Source: Lactiplantibacillus paraplantarum
GTDB lineage: Bacteria > Bacillota > Bacilli > Lactobacillales > Lactobacillaceae
Length of the DNA stretch: 64,000 bases
Direction of reading: 5' to 3'
Assembly (NCBI RefSeq): GCF_003641145.1
Contig: NZ_CP032744.1
Coordinates: 806,001 to 870,000 of the forward strand
Below the pieces are notes generated by a model, which worked only from the letters and a program-made list of their open reading frames with translations, had not been told where the DNA came from and ran no database searches. The translations under genes and the position numbers were made by a program. Below are positions 8,174 through 16,452 of this stretch, one piece after another (the stretch's first letter is position 1; every line of letters begins with the position of its first letter).

Positions 8174-8638
8174 GTGGATAATCGAGAAGATGGCGTATTT
8201 TTCAAAAAATTCAAAGAACAAATTCATAAGCACCAATTTACAATTGGGATCAGTGATTTGGCGAAAATGACCGGTGTCTCCCAGACACAACTACGCTACT
8301 GGGAGCAAAAAGAATATATTCATAGTCTGAAAGCAACTGAGAAGAATGCGACACACCGCTATTCGTATGGTACGTTGATGCGTGTTCATTTTGTTAAGAT
8401 GATGCTAGATGAAGGGTTTACACTAGCGGCAGCTGTTGAGCGGGCCAATGGTTATAATAATCAAATGGAAATGATGCGCATCTTTATGATGACGGCATTT
8501 CAAGGAATTGAAGAACGTGATGGGCACCATATGGTCAAATTGGGTTACTTTGATGAAGCAAAGACGCAACGTCTGTACTGCTACATTCAAGATGAACAGC
8601 CACACTATCGACTTTATCCGGTTAAGTCAGAAGGCTAG
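8174..8638 (+). CDS. MerR family regulator (GlnR/TnrA-like HTH)
   Basis: 154 residues. After a charged N-terminal extension, residues 23-45 (TIGISDLAKMTGVSQTQLRYWEQ) form the MerR winged helix-turn-helix, with IGISDL and LRYWEQKEYI close to GlnR/TnrA-type members. The C-terminal half (about 80-154) is not a recognised effector domain and lacks metal-binding Cys residues. Start GTG at 8174 follows AAAAGGGG. It is divergent from a drug exporter operon with a TGTNA-N7-TNACA operator between them, so it is likely the local repressor/autoregulator. Signal unknown. Confidence 0.88.
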   Translation: MDNREDGVFFKKFKEQIHKHQFTIGISDLAKMTGVSQTQLRYWEQKEYIHSLKATEKNATHRYSYGTLMRVHFVKMMLDEGFTLAAAVERANGYNNQMEMMRIFMMTAFQGIEERDGHHMVKLGYFDEAKTQRLYCYIQDEQPHYRLYPVKSEG

Positions 8639-8789
8639 CAACCTTCAGCTTGTGTAACTGATTGATTAATGTTAAATTTAAGTTGGTAAGTATCGGTAAG
8701 TCACTTGGGCATTTAAGTTTCCCGTTCGTCAACCGATCTTATGGCTGGGTTGACCGTCGTCATGTTGGTCGTGTTTTGAAGTTTAACTT

Positions 8790-8962
8790 TGCAAAAGGAT
8801 TTACAACGGAGCGCGAATAAGCGCTGAGAGATGCCTAGCTCGGCTAGGTAGTAATCGTGCATAAAAACAACGTGTAATTGAAACTAGTAGTAGTCTTCAA
8901 TCGCCCGGTGATGATATTTGCCAGAGGTCCCAAGTGCTGCGGGAAAGCTTGGGGCTTTTTTT
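8790..8962 (+). ncRNA. Putative structured non-coding RNA, class not assigned
   Basis: An intergenic stretch with several consecutive hairpins: AGCGC...GCGCT (about 8811-8826), CCTAG...CTAGG (about 8835-8850), ATTGAA...TTCAAT (about 8876-8901), and a final terminator at 8927-8962. No plus-strand gene follows for 650 bases, so this looks like a free-standing RNA rather than a leader. It is not a T-box, lysine, SAM or M-box element. The string CTGAGAGATG recalls TPP aptamers but the rest of that consensus is missing. A 6S-type RNA is one possibility I cannot test. Confidence 0.45.
8927..8962 (+). terminator. Intrinsic terminator of the putative ncRNA
   Basis: GTCCCAAG (8927-8934) pairs with CTTGGGGC (8948-8955) and is followed by seven T. 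Confidence 0.9.
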
Positions 8963-9005
8963 GTAGCGTTAACATGTAACACCACGACTATTGCGTGATA
9001 CGCAC

Positions 9006-9041
9006 AAAAAAGAGATTGAGCTTGAACTCAATCTCTAAAAA
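9006..9041. terminator. Terminator after hypothetical gene
   Basis: AGAGATTGAG (9011-9020) pairs with CTCAATCTCT (9027-9036) and is flanked by A6 and A4 tracts. On the minus strand it terminates the gene ending at 9064. Confidence 0.88.
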
Positions 9042-9063
9042 TTAATCATAAATTGTAGAATTG

Positions 9064-9408
9064 TTAAGAAGTTGCGATTTGGGCAAACTGGGCGGCTAAC
9101 CATTCATTCCATGGTAGCGCGGAATTACCACTAGTAAAATATTTTTGATCGAGCCGATCAATCAAATTGATATAGGCCGTAAATGAAAAGTTAACGGTAT
9201 CATTCAAACGCTGTGCCTTGGTCATGTAGCGGCCATAAGTAAGGTGTTCATTGATGTCGGTCATATAAGTGGCAACGTCATAGTTGGACATCACTTCCAG
9301 GTTGTTAGCGTCAAAAAGCTGTAAGTAAAAGGCTGCAAAGTCTTCAACCGCTTTATGCTGCAAAGAACGATCTAATTGCGTAATTGATAATTGAGCATCA
9401 TTATTCAC
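9064..9408 (-). CDS. Hypothetical protein, 114 aa
   Basis: I do not recognise this protein. It is soluble, mixed-charge and mostly helical by composition, with no signal peptide or membrane segment (MNNDAQLSITQLDRSL... to ...FAQIATS). The open frame extends to 9438, but the GTG at 9408 is preceded by a perfect AAGGAGG with a 9-base gap, so that start is used here. It is monocistronic, convergent with the putative RNA and divergent from mntR, with a clear terminator. A real gene is likely because of the ribosome site and terminator. Confidence 0.72.
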   Translation of the reverse strand: MNNDAQLSITQLDRSLQHKAVEDFAAFYLQLFDANNLEVMSNYDVATYMTDINEHLTYGRYMTKAQRLNDTVNFSFTAYINLIDRLDQKYFTSGNSALPWNEWLAAQFAQIATS

Positions 9409-9620
9409 GATGCGGTTCCTCCTTAGTCGAACAAGCACGCTTATAAATTAGTAACCAAGTTGGTTATTTTGCGCTACAATTAATTATGTCACGATTAGAC
9501 AATTAATTCAAAGCTTTGTGACCATTAAAGACTAGAACTGGTGTCTTAATTGTAGTAAGATGGTAGAATTATATTTAGAGAGATTTAGAAGTAACTATTT
9601 AGTTGAGGTGAAGAATATTC

Positions 9621-10268
9621 ATGACCCCCATGAAGGAAGATTACTTAAAAATTATTTTCGAGCTTGGTGGTACGAAGAAAAAGGTGTCTAATAAGCAGAT
9701 TGCTTTAAGCCTAGACATCGCGGCTGGTTCTGTAACGGAAATGGTCGGTAAGTTAGTTCAGGAAGGTTTGGCAAAGCATACCCCTTATGCCGGCATTTCG
9801 TTGACCAAAAAGGGGATTCGCTACGCTGAGACGTTAGTTCGGAAGCACCGTATCTGGGAAGACTTTTTAGTCGATAAGCTTGATTACGATTTGCCGGATG
9901 TGCATACAGAAGCTGAAGTGCTGGAGCACGTGACGAGCGAACGGTTAGTGGATTCTTTAGAGGCCTTTTTAGGTCATCCCACGCATTGTCCACATGGTGG
10001 TGCTATTCCAGATAAGGACGGGCATTACCAGGAAGATAGTCATACGAGTTTGGCGGATACGCCAGATGGCACGACAGTTACGATTGAGCGTTTTATTGAT
10101 AACCATGATTTGTTAGTTTACTTACATGATACGTTACTCAAAATTGGGCAACAAGTGACGGTTTTGAAACACGATCCGTTCGAAGGACCAGTGACCGTTG
10201 CAATTGAAACGACTGGTGAAGAAATCCCCGTTAGCTTTAAGGCGGCGCATAATGTCTTTGTTAAGTAG
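9621..10268 (+). CDS. mntR: Mn-dependent transcriptional regulator, DtxR/MntR family
   Basis: 215-residue metalloregulator that represses manganese uptake genes when loaded with Mn. The N-terminal winged helix (about 1-60: ALSLDIAAGSVTEMVGKLVQEGLAKH) is followed by the metal-binding dimerisation domain (about 62-140) with TLVRKHRIWEDFL, HTEAEVLEHVTSE and HPTHCPHGGAIPD. The C-terminal part (about 150-215) is an SH3-like FeoA-type domain, so this is the long DtxR/IdeR-like architecture rather than the short Bacillus MntR. ATG at 9621 follows GAGGTG. No transporter gene is adjacent. Confidence 0.88.
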   Translation: MTPMKEDYLKIIFELGGTKKKVSNKQIALSLDIAAGSVTEMVGKLVQEGLAKHTPYAGISLTKKGIRYAETLVRKHRIWEDFLVDKLDYDLPDVHTEAEVLEHVTSERLVDSLEAFLGHPTHCPHGGAIPDKDGHYQEDSHTSLADTPDGTTVTIERFIDNHDLLVYLHDTLLKIGQQVTVLKHDPFEGPVTVAIETTGEEIPVSFKAAHNVFVK

Positions 10269-10519
10269 GGAATGTTAAGGACGTACCGAACAAACTAACT
10301 TATGATTAGTTAGTTATTCTGTTTCATTTATCATCACATAAACATTTCATGGAAATCATGGTGTTTAGCTACCTTTTTTAGAAACAATATGCTACAATTA
10401 CTCTTGTAGCTTGGTTAGGTAATTTTGGTCAGATCGTTTCAATAAACTATCCCCATTTGTACCGAATCATGATTTACATTATTTTATACGTGCAAAATGC
10501 ACTAGGAGGATTTTTTATT

Positions 10520-10720
10520 ATGGAACACGGAACAGTTAAATGGTTCAACGCTGATAAGGGTTTTGGTTTTATCACTCGCGAAAACGGTAGCGATGTCTTT
10601 GTACATTTCTCAGCTATCCAAGAAGACGGCTTCAAGAGTCTTGATGAAGGCCAAGCTGTAAACTTCGACGTTGAAGAAAGCGATCGTGGCCCACAAGCAG
10701 TTAACGTTACTAAAGCATAA
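10520..10720 (+). CDS. cspC: Cold-shock protein (CspA family)
   Basis: 66-residue single OB-fold RNA chaperone. The RNP1 motif KGFGFI and RNP2 motif VFVHF are intact, preceded by GTVKWFN. The start is the ATG at 10520 after AGGAGG (10504-10509). A longer frame starting at 10457 lies in the leader and is rejected. A promoter-like region and long AT-rich leader (about 10380-10519) precede it, as is common for csp genes whose mRNA leaders control translation in the cold. Lactobacillus plantarum has three paralogues; the cspC label is based on remembered gene order near rpoB and is tentative. Confidence 0.9.
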   Translation: MEHGTVKWFNADKGFGFITRENGSDVFVHFSAIQEDGFKSLDEGQAVNFDVEESDRGPQAVNVTKA

Positions 10721-10739
10721 TTAACAGCTTAAATGGCTT

Positions 10740-10779
10740 AAACCGGTTACGGGAATTACTTCCTGTGACCGGTTTTTTT
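10740..10779 (+). terminator. Intrinsic terminator after csp
   Basis: AACCGGTTACGGGAA pairs with TCCTGTGACCGGTT, followed by T7. Confidence 0.92.
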
Positions 10780-10895
10780 ATTGACCATATTTATGCTGAC
10801 TAATGATGACAAATAAAGCTTTACTAACGGCCTGACATTGGCTAAAGTAAGGATAATTAGAGAAAGCAATTACTTAAGCACGAGGAGGGATGACC

Positions 10896-11639
10896 GTGAC
10901 GACTGATGAAATGATTATTGCGACTTGCTTGAAGGCGGGGAAAATCATGGTCGAAAATGGTTCTGAGATTTCGCGAGTGGATGATACGATGATGCGGATT
11001 GCCCAGAATGCCGGGGTGGTTGCGGCCAATACCTACGTAACGATTACTGGAGTTATGATGTCGATTCAAGGGCGTAATGCCACCCAGATTGCTGCTGTCA
11101 ATCAGCGAACAATTGACCTTGAAAAGGTGGCGCAAGTTAATCAGTTATCCCGGGAGTTTGCAGCGACCACGATTGATTTACCAACGTTATACCAGCGACT
11201 CAATCAGTTGGATGCAGCTTCCCGGTCATTTCCGTTGTGGCTTCAACTAATTGGGGCCGCACTAGTTAGCGGCCCCCTGATGATCATGTTTCGTCAGGAA
11301 ACTATCAATACGTGGCCAACTATCATTATTGGAACGTTGGGTTATTTAGTCTTCTACTTGCTTAATCGGTACCTCAAAATCAAATTTTTAAGTGAGTTGA
11401 CAGCAGCACTTCTAATTGGGTTTAGTGCGGAATGGGTGTGTCAGATTGGTTGGGGAACCAACGTCAACGATATTATTATTGGGGCATTAATGCCGCTAGT
11501 TCCAGGAGTGCCATTAACAAACGCGGTGCGGGATACCTTGGCCGGTAATTTTGTCAGCGGACCCGCACGCGGCGTAGAAGCAATGCTGAGTGCGGCGGCG
11601 TTAGGTTTTGGGATTGCCGTTGTCATTACACTATTTTAA
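10896..11639 (+). CDS. ThrE-type threonine/serine exporter, large subunit (DUF1212)
   Basis: 247-residue membrane protein. The N-terminal cytoplasmic region (residues about 1-110) carries the ThrE/YjjP signature GSEISRVDDTMMRIA, followed by five or so membrane helices; LMPLVPGVPLTNAVRD near residue 200 is the second conserved motif. It is the N-terminal half of the split exporter whose other half is the next gene. The start is the GTG at 10896, seven bases after AGGAGG; the ATG at 10890 is only one base from that site. Substrate inferred from the family. Confidence 0.87.
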   Translation: MTTDEMIIATCLKAGKIMVENGSEISRVDDTMMRIAQNAGVVAANTYVTITGVMMSIQGRNATQIAAVNQRTIDLEKVAQVNQLSREFAATTIDLPTLYQRLNQLDAASRSFPLWLQLIGAALVSGPLMIMFRQETINTWPTIIIGTLGYLVFYLLNRYLKIKFLSELTAALLIGFSAEWVCQIGWGTNVNDIIIGALMPLVPGVPLTNAVRDTLAGNFVSGPARGVEAMLSAAALGFGIAVVITLF

Positions 11640-11674
11640 GCACGGGCGTTACCCGGGCATTCGGAGGGATCACA

Positions 11675-12133
11675 ATGGGTACGATTGGACAATTAGTACT
11701 CGCTTACATTGCGGTATTGGGTTTTGGCCTGATTATTAATATTCCGCACCAAGCATTAAATGTTGCGGGCTGGATTGGTACCCTGACATGGGGTGGATAC
11801 TTGATTGTGCAGGCTTTTGATGGTGGGGTCGTCTTAGGTAGTTTAATTGGCTCAGTTGGCATTGGGGTGCTCAGTAGTTTGGCCGCCCGCTACAAGAAGA
11901 TGCCAGCTATTATCTTTAACATTCCAAGCCTAGTCTCGTTTGTACCTGGTAGTCAGGCTTATCAGATGGTCCGTAATTTTGCACTTGGTAATTATCGTGA
12001 GGCCGTATCATTCACGTTACAAGTTATTATGATTACCGGCGCAATCGCATTGGGCTTTTTATTGGCTGAATTACTTAATCGGTTAATTGCATTTTGTATT
12101 CGTCAGTGGCGCTTACGTCGATTGGAATCGTGA
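11675..12133 (+). CDS. ThrE-type threonine/serine exporter, small subunit (DUF3815/YjjB)
   Basis: 152 residues with five hydrophobic segments. It corresponds to the C-terminal half of fused ThrE exporters; conserved features are the GFGLIINIPHQAL start and IFNIPSLVSFVPGSQAYQ. The ATG follows a GGAGG, 35 bases after the partner gene, so the pair is one operon. Both subunits are expected to act together in the membrane. No terminator was recognised directly after it. Confidence 0.87.
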   Translation: MGTIGQLVLAYIAVLGFGLIINIPHQALNVAGWIGTLTWGGYLIVQAFDGGVVLGSLIGSVGIGVLSSLAARYKKMPAIIFNIPSLVSFVPGSQAYQMVRNFALGNYREAVSFTLQVIMITGAIALGFLLAELLNRLIAFCIRQWRLRRLES

Positions 12134-12239
12134 TGAGAACTAAGGTTAACAATAGCCAGTCCGGCTCTGCTGGCGAGCGAAACTGCAATAATTCATTTGT
12201 TTTTCAATTGCGCCGTTAGTATTGAATATGTCACACAGC

Positions 12240-12560
12240 CAACTCTGCTCTAACGCAGGTGTTAGCTGGAAAGTCCAGCACGACCAGCATTTAACGTTTG
12301 ATTTCACCAAGCCGTATCGGCGTTCATCAACCATTCGAGTAGCTTTCCAAAATGTGTTCGGTGTACTGAAACTGGTAAATGCTATGCCAATGCTTAGTCA
12401 GAAGTGGAGTGCTTCTGGCTTAGAATAAGATTCGTATTTGAGATCATGCAGGTTGTGCGTGAGTTCACATCGATGTTGGCGATGTCCCAGTAATTGCGCC
12501 CGGCTCCGGAAGTTGGCTTGGACTAAGCGCACACAAGCTGTCGAACGAGATGCCAACTAA
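12240..12560. repeat. Dispersed non-coding repeat, copy B
   Basis: Aligns by eye with copy A at about 3325-3690: the block around GACATTCGAGCGGCTTACCG / ACCATTCGAGTAGCTTTCC, GTGTTCGG, then the hairpin core at 12391-12428 ending CTTCTGGCTTAGAATAAG and TCGTATTTGAGAT. It lacks about 100 bases present inside copy A (near 3395-3500). The left arm of the hairpin is eroded. The rest of the gap from 12134 holds nothing I recognise. Confidence 0.6.
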
Positions 12561-12593
12561 TTAACATGATTCATAGCCAACTAACTTAGCGCC

Positions 12594-12647
12594 AAAAAGG
12601 CCCACTGAGCATCCTCACGATAGGGGAGTCTCAGTGGGCCTTTTTAT
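12594..12647. terminator. Bidirectional terminator before LCP gene
   Basis: AAAAAGGCCCACTGAG pairs with CTCAGTGGGCCTTTTT around a loop of about 20 bases. It terminates the minus-strand LCP gene. Confidence 0.92.
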
Positions 12648-12694
12648 TGTAATCCGCGACGAATAGTCGTTAGCTGCCTAGTAATGTCAGTTAT

Positions 12695-13717
12695 TTAATT
12701 TTGGTTGGCGAATTTTTCACCGGTCGTTGCGGCCTTTAAGTCAAGGGACTTACGTAATACGTTAGTGACCCGTTGCTTTTCAGATTGTGACACAACTTCG
12801 AAGGATTGCCCATCAATCATCTTACCCGTACCTTGAGCGTGATCAGAAACAATGTTCTTAGTGGCGCTACGGTAATTAGTAACGATGCTAGTTAGGTTAC
12901 CGAATGTCAAGTCAGTCCGCGTTTGTTTAGCAAGTGAATTTAAGAAATCTTGTTTCAATAAGTTGGAAGCACTAGTGCTTTCACCCAGAATAGCCGTGAT
13001 CAATTGTCGCTGCCGTTGTTGCCGACCGTAGTCACCGAGGGGATCATCATAACGCATCCGGGAATAAGCTAAAGCTTTAGCCCCGTTCATGTGTTCCTTT
13101 TGACCCTTAGTGAAGGTGTAACCTTCATAAGTAAAGGTTCGAATAGGGGTAATGTCGACACCGCCAATTTCGTTGACGACCTTTTTCATCCCACCCATGT
13201 TGATTAAAGCGTAGTAATCAATCGGGACATTCAACCATTTTTGAACGGTTTTAATGGTCGTACCGGCACTCCCGTAAGCGTAGGCGGCGTTTAATTTAGT
13301 TGGAAAATCTTGTTCAAAACCGGAGACTGCCACTTCAGAATCACGTGGCAAACTCATCAGGGTCGTCGTTTTGGTCTTTGGGTTAATGGTGGCCAGAATA
13401 ATCGTATCAGTGCGGCCTTTGTAGTTACGACCAAGAGCCCCCGTATCAGTCCCAAGCAATAGAATTGAGACGGGCTTTTTGCCATTTAACACGGCACTGG
13501 TATTTCGTGACTTCTTGATGCCACTACTTTTGAAGACCGTGTCGGCTGCGTTTTTGGCGTTAAAGTAAGTCCGTGCAGCAAACGCACCGGTCCCGACTAA
13601 TAACACGGCAATAATAATCAAAATGGTATTGCGAACGGGGTGCTTTTTCTTGGGCCCGTTACCATTCCCCTGTGATTTTTCACGATGCATTTCTGAGCGA
13701 CTTGGCATGTCTTCCAT
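12695..13717 (-). CDS. LytR-CpsA-Psr family cell-wall glycopolymer ligase
   Basis: 340-residue membrane-anchored enzyme; LCP proteins attach teichoic acids or capsule to peptidoglycan from undecaprenyl-linked donors. Seen: short cytoplasmic tail, one membrane helix (about 29-50), then the extracellular LCP domain with SILLLGTDTG, GRTDTIILATINP, TLMSLPRDSEV, INMGGMKKVVNEIGGVDI and AYSRMRYDDPLGDYGRQQRQRQ; the Arg and Asp residues of these motifs bind the pyrophosphate. The start is the ATG at 13717 after GGAGGA; the longer frame from a TTG at 13732 includes the ribosome site. Single gene with terminator. Confidence 0.93.
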   Translation of the reverse strand: MEDMPSRSEMHREKSQGNGNGPKKKHPVRNTILIIIAVLLVGTGAFAARTYFNAKNAADTVFKSSGIKKSRNTSAVLNGKKPVSILLLGTDTGALGRNYKGRTDTIILATINPKTKTTTLMSLPRDSEVAVSGFEQDFPTKLNAAYAYGSAGTTIKTVQKWLNVPIDYYALINMGGMKKVVNEIGGVDITPIRTFTYEGYTFTKGQKEHMNGAKALAYSRMRYDDPLGDYGRQQRQRQLITAILGESTSASNLLKQDFLNSLAKQTRTDLTFGNLTSIVTNYRSATKNIVSDHAQGTGKMIDGQSFEVVSQSEKQRVTNVLRKSLDLKAATTGEKFANQN

Positions 13718-13930
13718 GAACTCTTCCTCCAATGGTAATAGTTATTCATAGTTTAGCATTTTTTTGAGTCAGCGGAAACTGAATCCACGTAAGATTTAGT
13801 TAGTTAACCGATGACTGTCAGAATAAGCATAACCTTTTTGTTAATAAAACGTGACTAAAATAAGATTTCTTTGTTTTTTTTTAAGGTTCCCTGAGAGATA
13901 TTAAGGATTCGTTCAGTCGATTAATAGACT

Positions 13931-13981
13931 ATGTTATAATTTTGGTAATTTATATATTAAATGGGGGTTCTTGTTTTGATG
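13931..13981 (+). promoter_or_regulatory. Promoter and start region of PAP2 gene
   Basis: Extended -10 TGTTATAAT at 13932-13940; the -35 is weak (TTCAGT, 17-base gap). The GGGGG at 13964-13968 is the only Shine-Dalgarno-like run, which argues for translation from 13979 rather than 13961. Confidence 0.55.
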
Positions 13982-14641
13982 ATCGATAAGTCGCGTAGTC
14001 GGCCGGTCAAGTTTGTCGTTGGGGTAATTCTATTTGCCTATTTAAGCTATTTTATTAGTGACGGCGCAGTTGGTATTGATTTGTTAGACGTGGCCTTAAC
14101 ATCACTGGTTCAAGTTAGTAACAGTGGTATTTGGGTTGCTTTTTACAAGGTAATTGCTTGGCTGGCTTCGCCCGGAATGGATGTTCTATGGATAATTATT
14201 CTGGCGTTTTTAATGTATGGGTTCAAGTATAAGATTCAAGCGTTTTGGTCACTAGCTTACATGGTCGGTGCGATGGTGTTGGGCTTCATTACTAAGCATG
14301 TAGTTGGCCGAGCGCGGCCAATCGGTCATCTGGCGCAGGACACCGGGTATAGTTATCCCAGCGGACACGTCTTAGGAACCTTCGTGCTAGTTAGCGTGAT
14401 TGTCATGCTGGTAGTTCCGGAATTACCGAGCTATCGGATGGCGATGATTGTTAAATGGGTGAGTGTGGTTTGGTTAATCTTAGTTATCTTTTCCCGAATT
14501 TATTTGAATGCCCATTATCCGACTGATACGCTAGGAGCTGTGTTGTTAGCTTGGACGTGGAGCCAGATCATGCAGTGGCTTTACGTTTTTGGGGCACCAG
14601 GATTATTAAAGTGGCCGCTGTTTTATCGTTCGTATTTATAA
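13979..14641 (+). CDS. PAP2-type membrane phosphatase
   Basis: 220-residue integral membrane phosphatase of the type-2 phosphatidic acid phosphatase superfamily, acting on lipid phosphates or undecaprenyl pyrophosphate. All three catalytic motifs are present: KHVVGRARP, YPSGH, and SRIYLNAHYPTD with the nucleophile His. Six membrane segments. An in-frame ATG at 13961 has no ribosome site, so the ATG at 13979 is preferred. It neighbours, divergently, an LCP ligase that also works on undecaprenyl-linked substrates, so a role in lipid carrier recycling is plausible but inferred. Confidence 0.9.
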   Translation: MIDKSRSRPVKFVVGVILFAYLSYFISDGAVGIDLLDVALTSLVQVSNSGIWVAFYKVIAWLASPGMDVLWIIILAFLMYGFKYKIQAFWSLAYMVGAMVLGFITKHVVGRARPIGHLAQDTGYSYPSGHVLGTFVLVSVIVMLVVPELPSYRMAMIVKWVSVVWLILVIFSRIYLNAHYPTDTLGAVLLAWTWSQIMQWLYVFGAPGLLKWPLFYRSYL

Positions 14642-14720
14642 AGATAATTAACGAACTTAATTCGATTATTATTTGGCAGGGCATCTGACATTTGAATAGT
14701 AACTTTGAAGTGAAAGTGAT

Positions 14721-14787
14721 AAAAATCGTTTGACTTAACCGCTACTTGGCAATCAGCCTAGTGGGTTAAGTCAAACGATTTTTTGTT
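14721..14787 (+). terminator. Intrinsic terminator after PAP2 gene
   Basis: Twenty-base arms (14721-14740 and 14764-14783) are fully complementary and end in a T run. Confidence 0.93.
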
Positions 14788-15038
14788 GATAGTCCATGAT
14801 ACTGTCAGTGGTAAAAATTGTTAGGGCGTATCAAATACTTAAAATCAAAAACAGTCAGTTTAGTCTCACTTGGAAAAGATGCAACTGAGCGTGAAACTGG
14901 CTGAAGCGGGTTGAGTTATACCGATTTCTAGGTATTATTGCCTAGAAATCAAGCGCTTATCGATAAATGAGAAACGACACCTAAATATTAGTAATGAGTC
15001 ACGACGAATACGTGACAATGCTTTGCTAGCTTGCAAAG
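14788..15038. other. Intergenic gap with one hairpin
   Basis: No gene is seen. A 10-bp perfect stem (GATTTCTAGG / CCTAGAAATC, about 14928-14951) might be the minus-strand terminator region of the esterase gene, but has no T-tract. Confidence 0.35.
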
Positions 15039-15833
15039 CTAACGATTATCAGCAAGCCATTCTAACGCTAATGTGAGCCAGTGTGCAACGTGAGGTTGGT
15101 CAGCATCTGGTTTCCAGGCCGTTTGTGAGTTAGCTAAGGCCAATCCATGGGGCCCGTGCTTAAATACGTGCAATTCATAAGGTATTTGAGCAGTTGCTAA
15201 TGCATTGACATAAGCTAGTGTGTTAGTTGCGGGCACGATTGGATCGTCAGCGGTGGTCCAAATAAAAGTCGGTTGATTATTAGCGTTAACGTGTTGTTCA
15301 GCAGCTAATTCAGTTGGTGTCTGCGACCAAGTGGCCAAAGTGGCTGCATCTTTAGGAAAACCTAGTAAGGGACTGATCACTGGATAGCCTAATAGCACGT
15401 TGTTGGGTTTTAAAGTAGCTGGGGCTGTTTGCAGTGTGGTTGCGACGCTGGTTGCCCAGTAATCGTTATATAGCGCTACAATGTGACCGCCAACGCTAAA
15501 ACCAGCGGGGATGATCTGCTGACTGTCGATGTGCCATTCAGCCGCATGTTGACGTAGTAAGCTGACGGCACGCCCTAGGTCTAGTACCGGGGCTAGTTCG
15601 AGTGGTTGCTGATCACTAAGTAGCGTGTATTCTAAGTAAAAGGCTTGATAACCATGACCAGCAAAAGCCATCGCGAGACTTTCAGCCTGTGCCACTGGAA
15701 TATGCGTATATGAGCCACCTGGAACAATAATAATAGCTGGTAGAGTTGTTTGGTGTGCGTTAGTATCCGGTTGATGTAAATAACCGGTCAATTGCGCGCC
15801 TGTATCCGTTAATTTTTGGTTAATAACTTGCAT
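15039..15833 (-). CDS. Alpha/beta hydrolase (esterase/lipase-like)
   Basis: 264-residue cytoplasmic serine hydrolase. The oxyanion-hole motif VPGGSY (about residues 38-43) and nucleophile elbow AGFSVGGH (Ser about 113) are present. An acid within the TTADDPIVP segment and His in HGPHG (about 227) complete the triad. The arrangement is that of the BD-FAE/acetyl esterase group. The start at 15833 is preceded by GAGGTG. Divergent from a GNAT gene. Substrate unknown. Confidence 0.85.
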   Translation of the reverse strand: MQVINQKLTDTGAQLTGYLHQPDTNAHQTTLPAIIIVPGGSYTHIPVAQAESLAMAFAGHGYQAFYLEYTLLSDQQPLELAPVLDLGRAVSLLRQHAAEWHIDSQQIIPAGFSVGGHIVALYNDYWATSVATTLQTAPATLKPNNVLLGYPVISPLLGFPKDAATLATWSQTPTELAAEQHVNANNQPTFIWTTADDPIVPATNTLAYVNALATAQIPYELHVFKHGPHGLALANSQTAWKPDADQPHVAHWLTLALEWLADNR

Positions 15834-15895
15834 GCAATCACCTCAATTTGATATGGTTAACATAACTATTATAACGCAAGTCAGGTGGAACAGAT

Positions 15896-16441
15896 ATGGG
15901 CATGGTTACGGTTACAGCTCGCGGCGAGCAACTCGAGTTACGGCCTTTTACGTTGGCAGATACCACGGATTATTACGATTTAGTTCGTGATCCGGCGATT
16001 GCAGCATCGGCTGGTTTTACACCAGCACACAGCTTAACGGAGGCCGAGTTTTTGTTAAAACAGCAAGCTAAGCTCCCACAGATTTTTGCGATTGAACTGG
16101 TGGCCTACCATCGCGCGATTGGCAGTGTTGGTCTATATGAACGAATGACAAATACGGGGGAACCGGCAACGCTGGAGATGGATCTAGGTTATATGTTGAA
16201 TGCCCGGTATTGGCACCGGGGAATTATGACAGCAGCAGTCGCTCGTATTTTACAGTATGGATTTAAGACACTTCATTTACGGCGAATCACGGCCAGTTGT
16301 TTGGCAAACAATCCAGCTTCCCAACAAATCTTAGTACATGCTAATTTTCGGCAATACGATGCTGTGCGCCATCCGGACTATGCGCCGTTTGGAGCCGGTC
16401 AAACAGAACTATTTTATGACTGTGTGGAATTAAACCCTTAG
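15896..16441 (+). CDS. GNAT acetyltransferase, RimJ/RimL type
   Basis: 181 residues, one GNAT domain that transfers acetyl from acetyl-CoA to an amine, probably a protein N-terminus or small molecule. Family features: start strand LELRPFTLADTTDYYDLVRDP, the region DLGYMLNARYWHRGIMTAAVARILQYGF (acetyl-CoA-binding loop in degenerate form) and RRITASCLANNPASQQIL. ATG after AGGTGG. The downstream Rrf2 gene begins 11 bases after the stop, so they share a transcript. Substrate cannot be predicted. Confidence 0.85.
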   Translation: MGMVTVTARGEQLELRPFTLADTTDYYDLVRDPAIAASAGFTPAHSLTEAEFLLKQQAKLPQIFAIELVAYHRAIGSVGLYERMTNTGEPATLEMDLGYMLNARYWHRGIMTAAVARILQYGFKTLHLRRITASCLANNPASQQILVHANFRQYDAVRHPDYAPFGAGQTELFYDCVELNP

Positions 16442-16452
16442 GAGATGAGTTA

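Noticed and set aside
8790..8962. TPP riboswitch
   Set aside because: Only CTGAGAGATG resembles the consensus; the second conserved pyrophosphate-binding half is missing and no thiamine gene follows.
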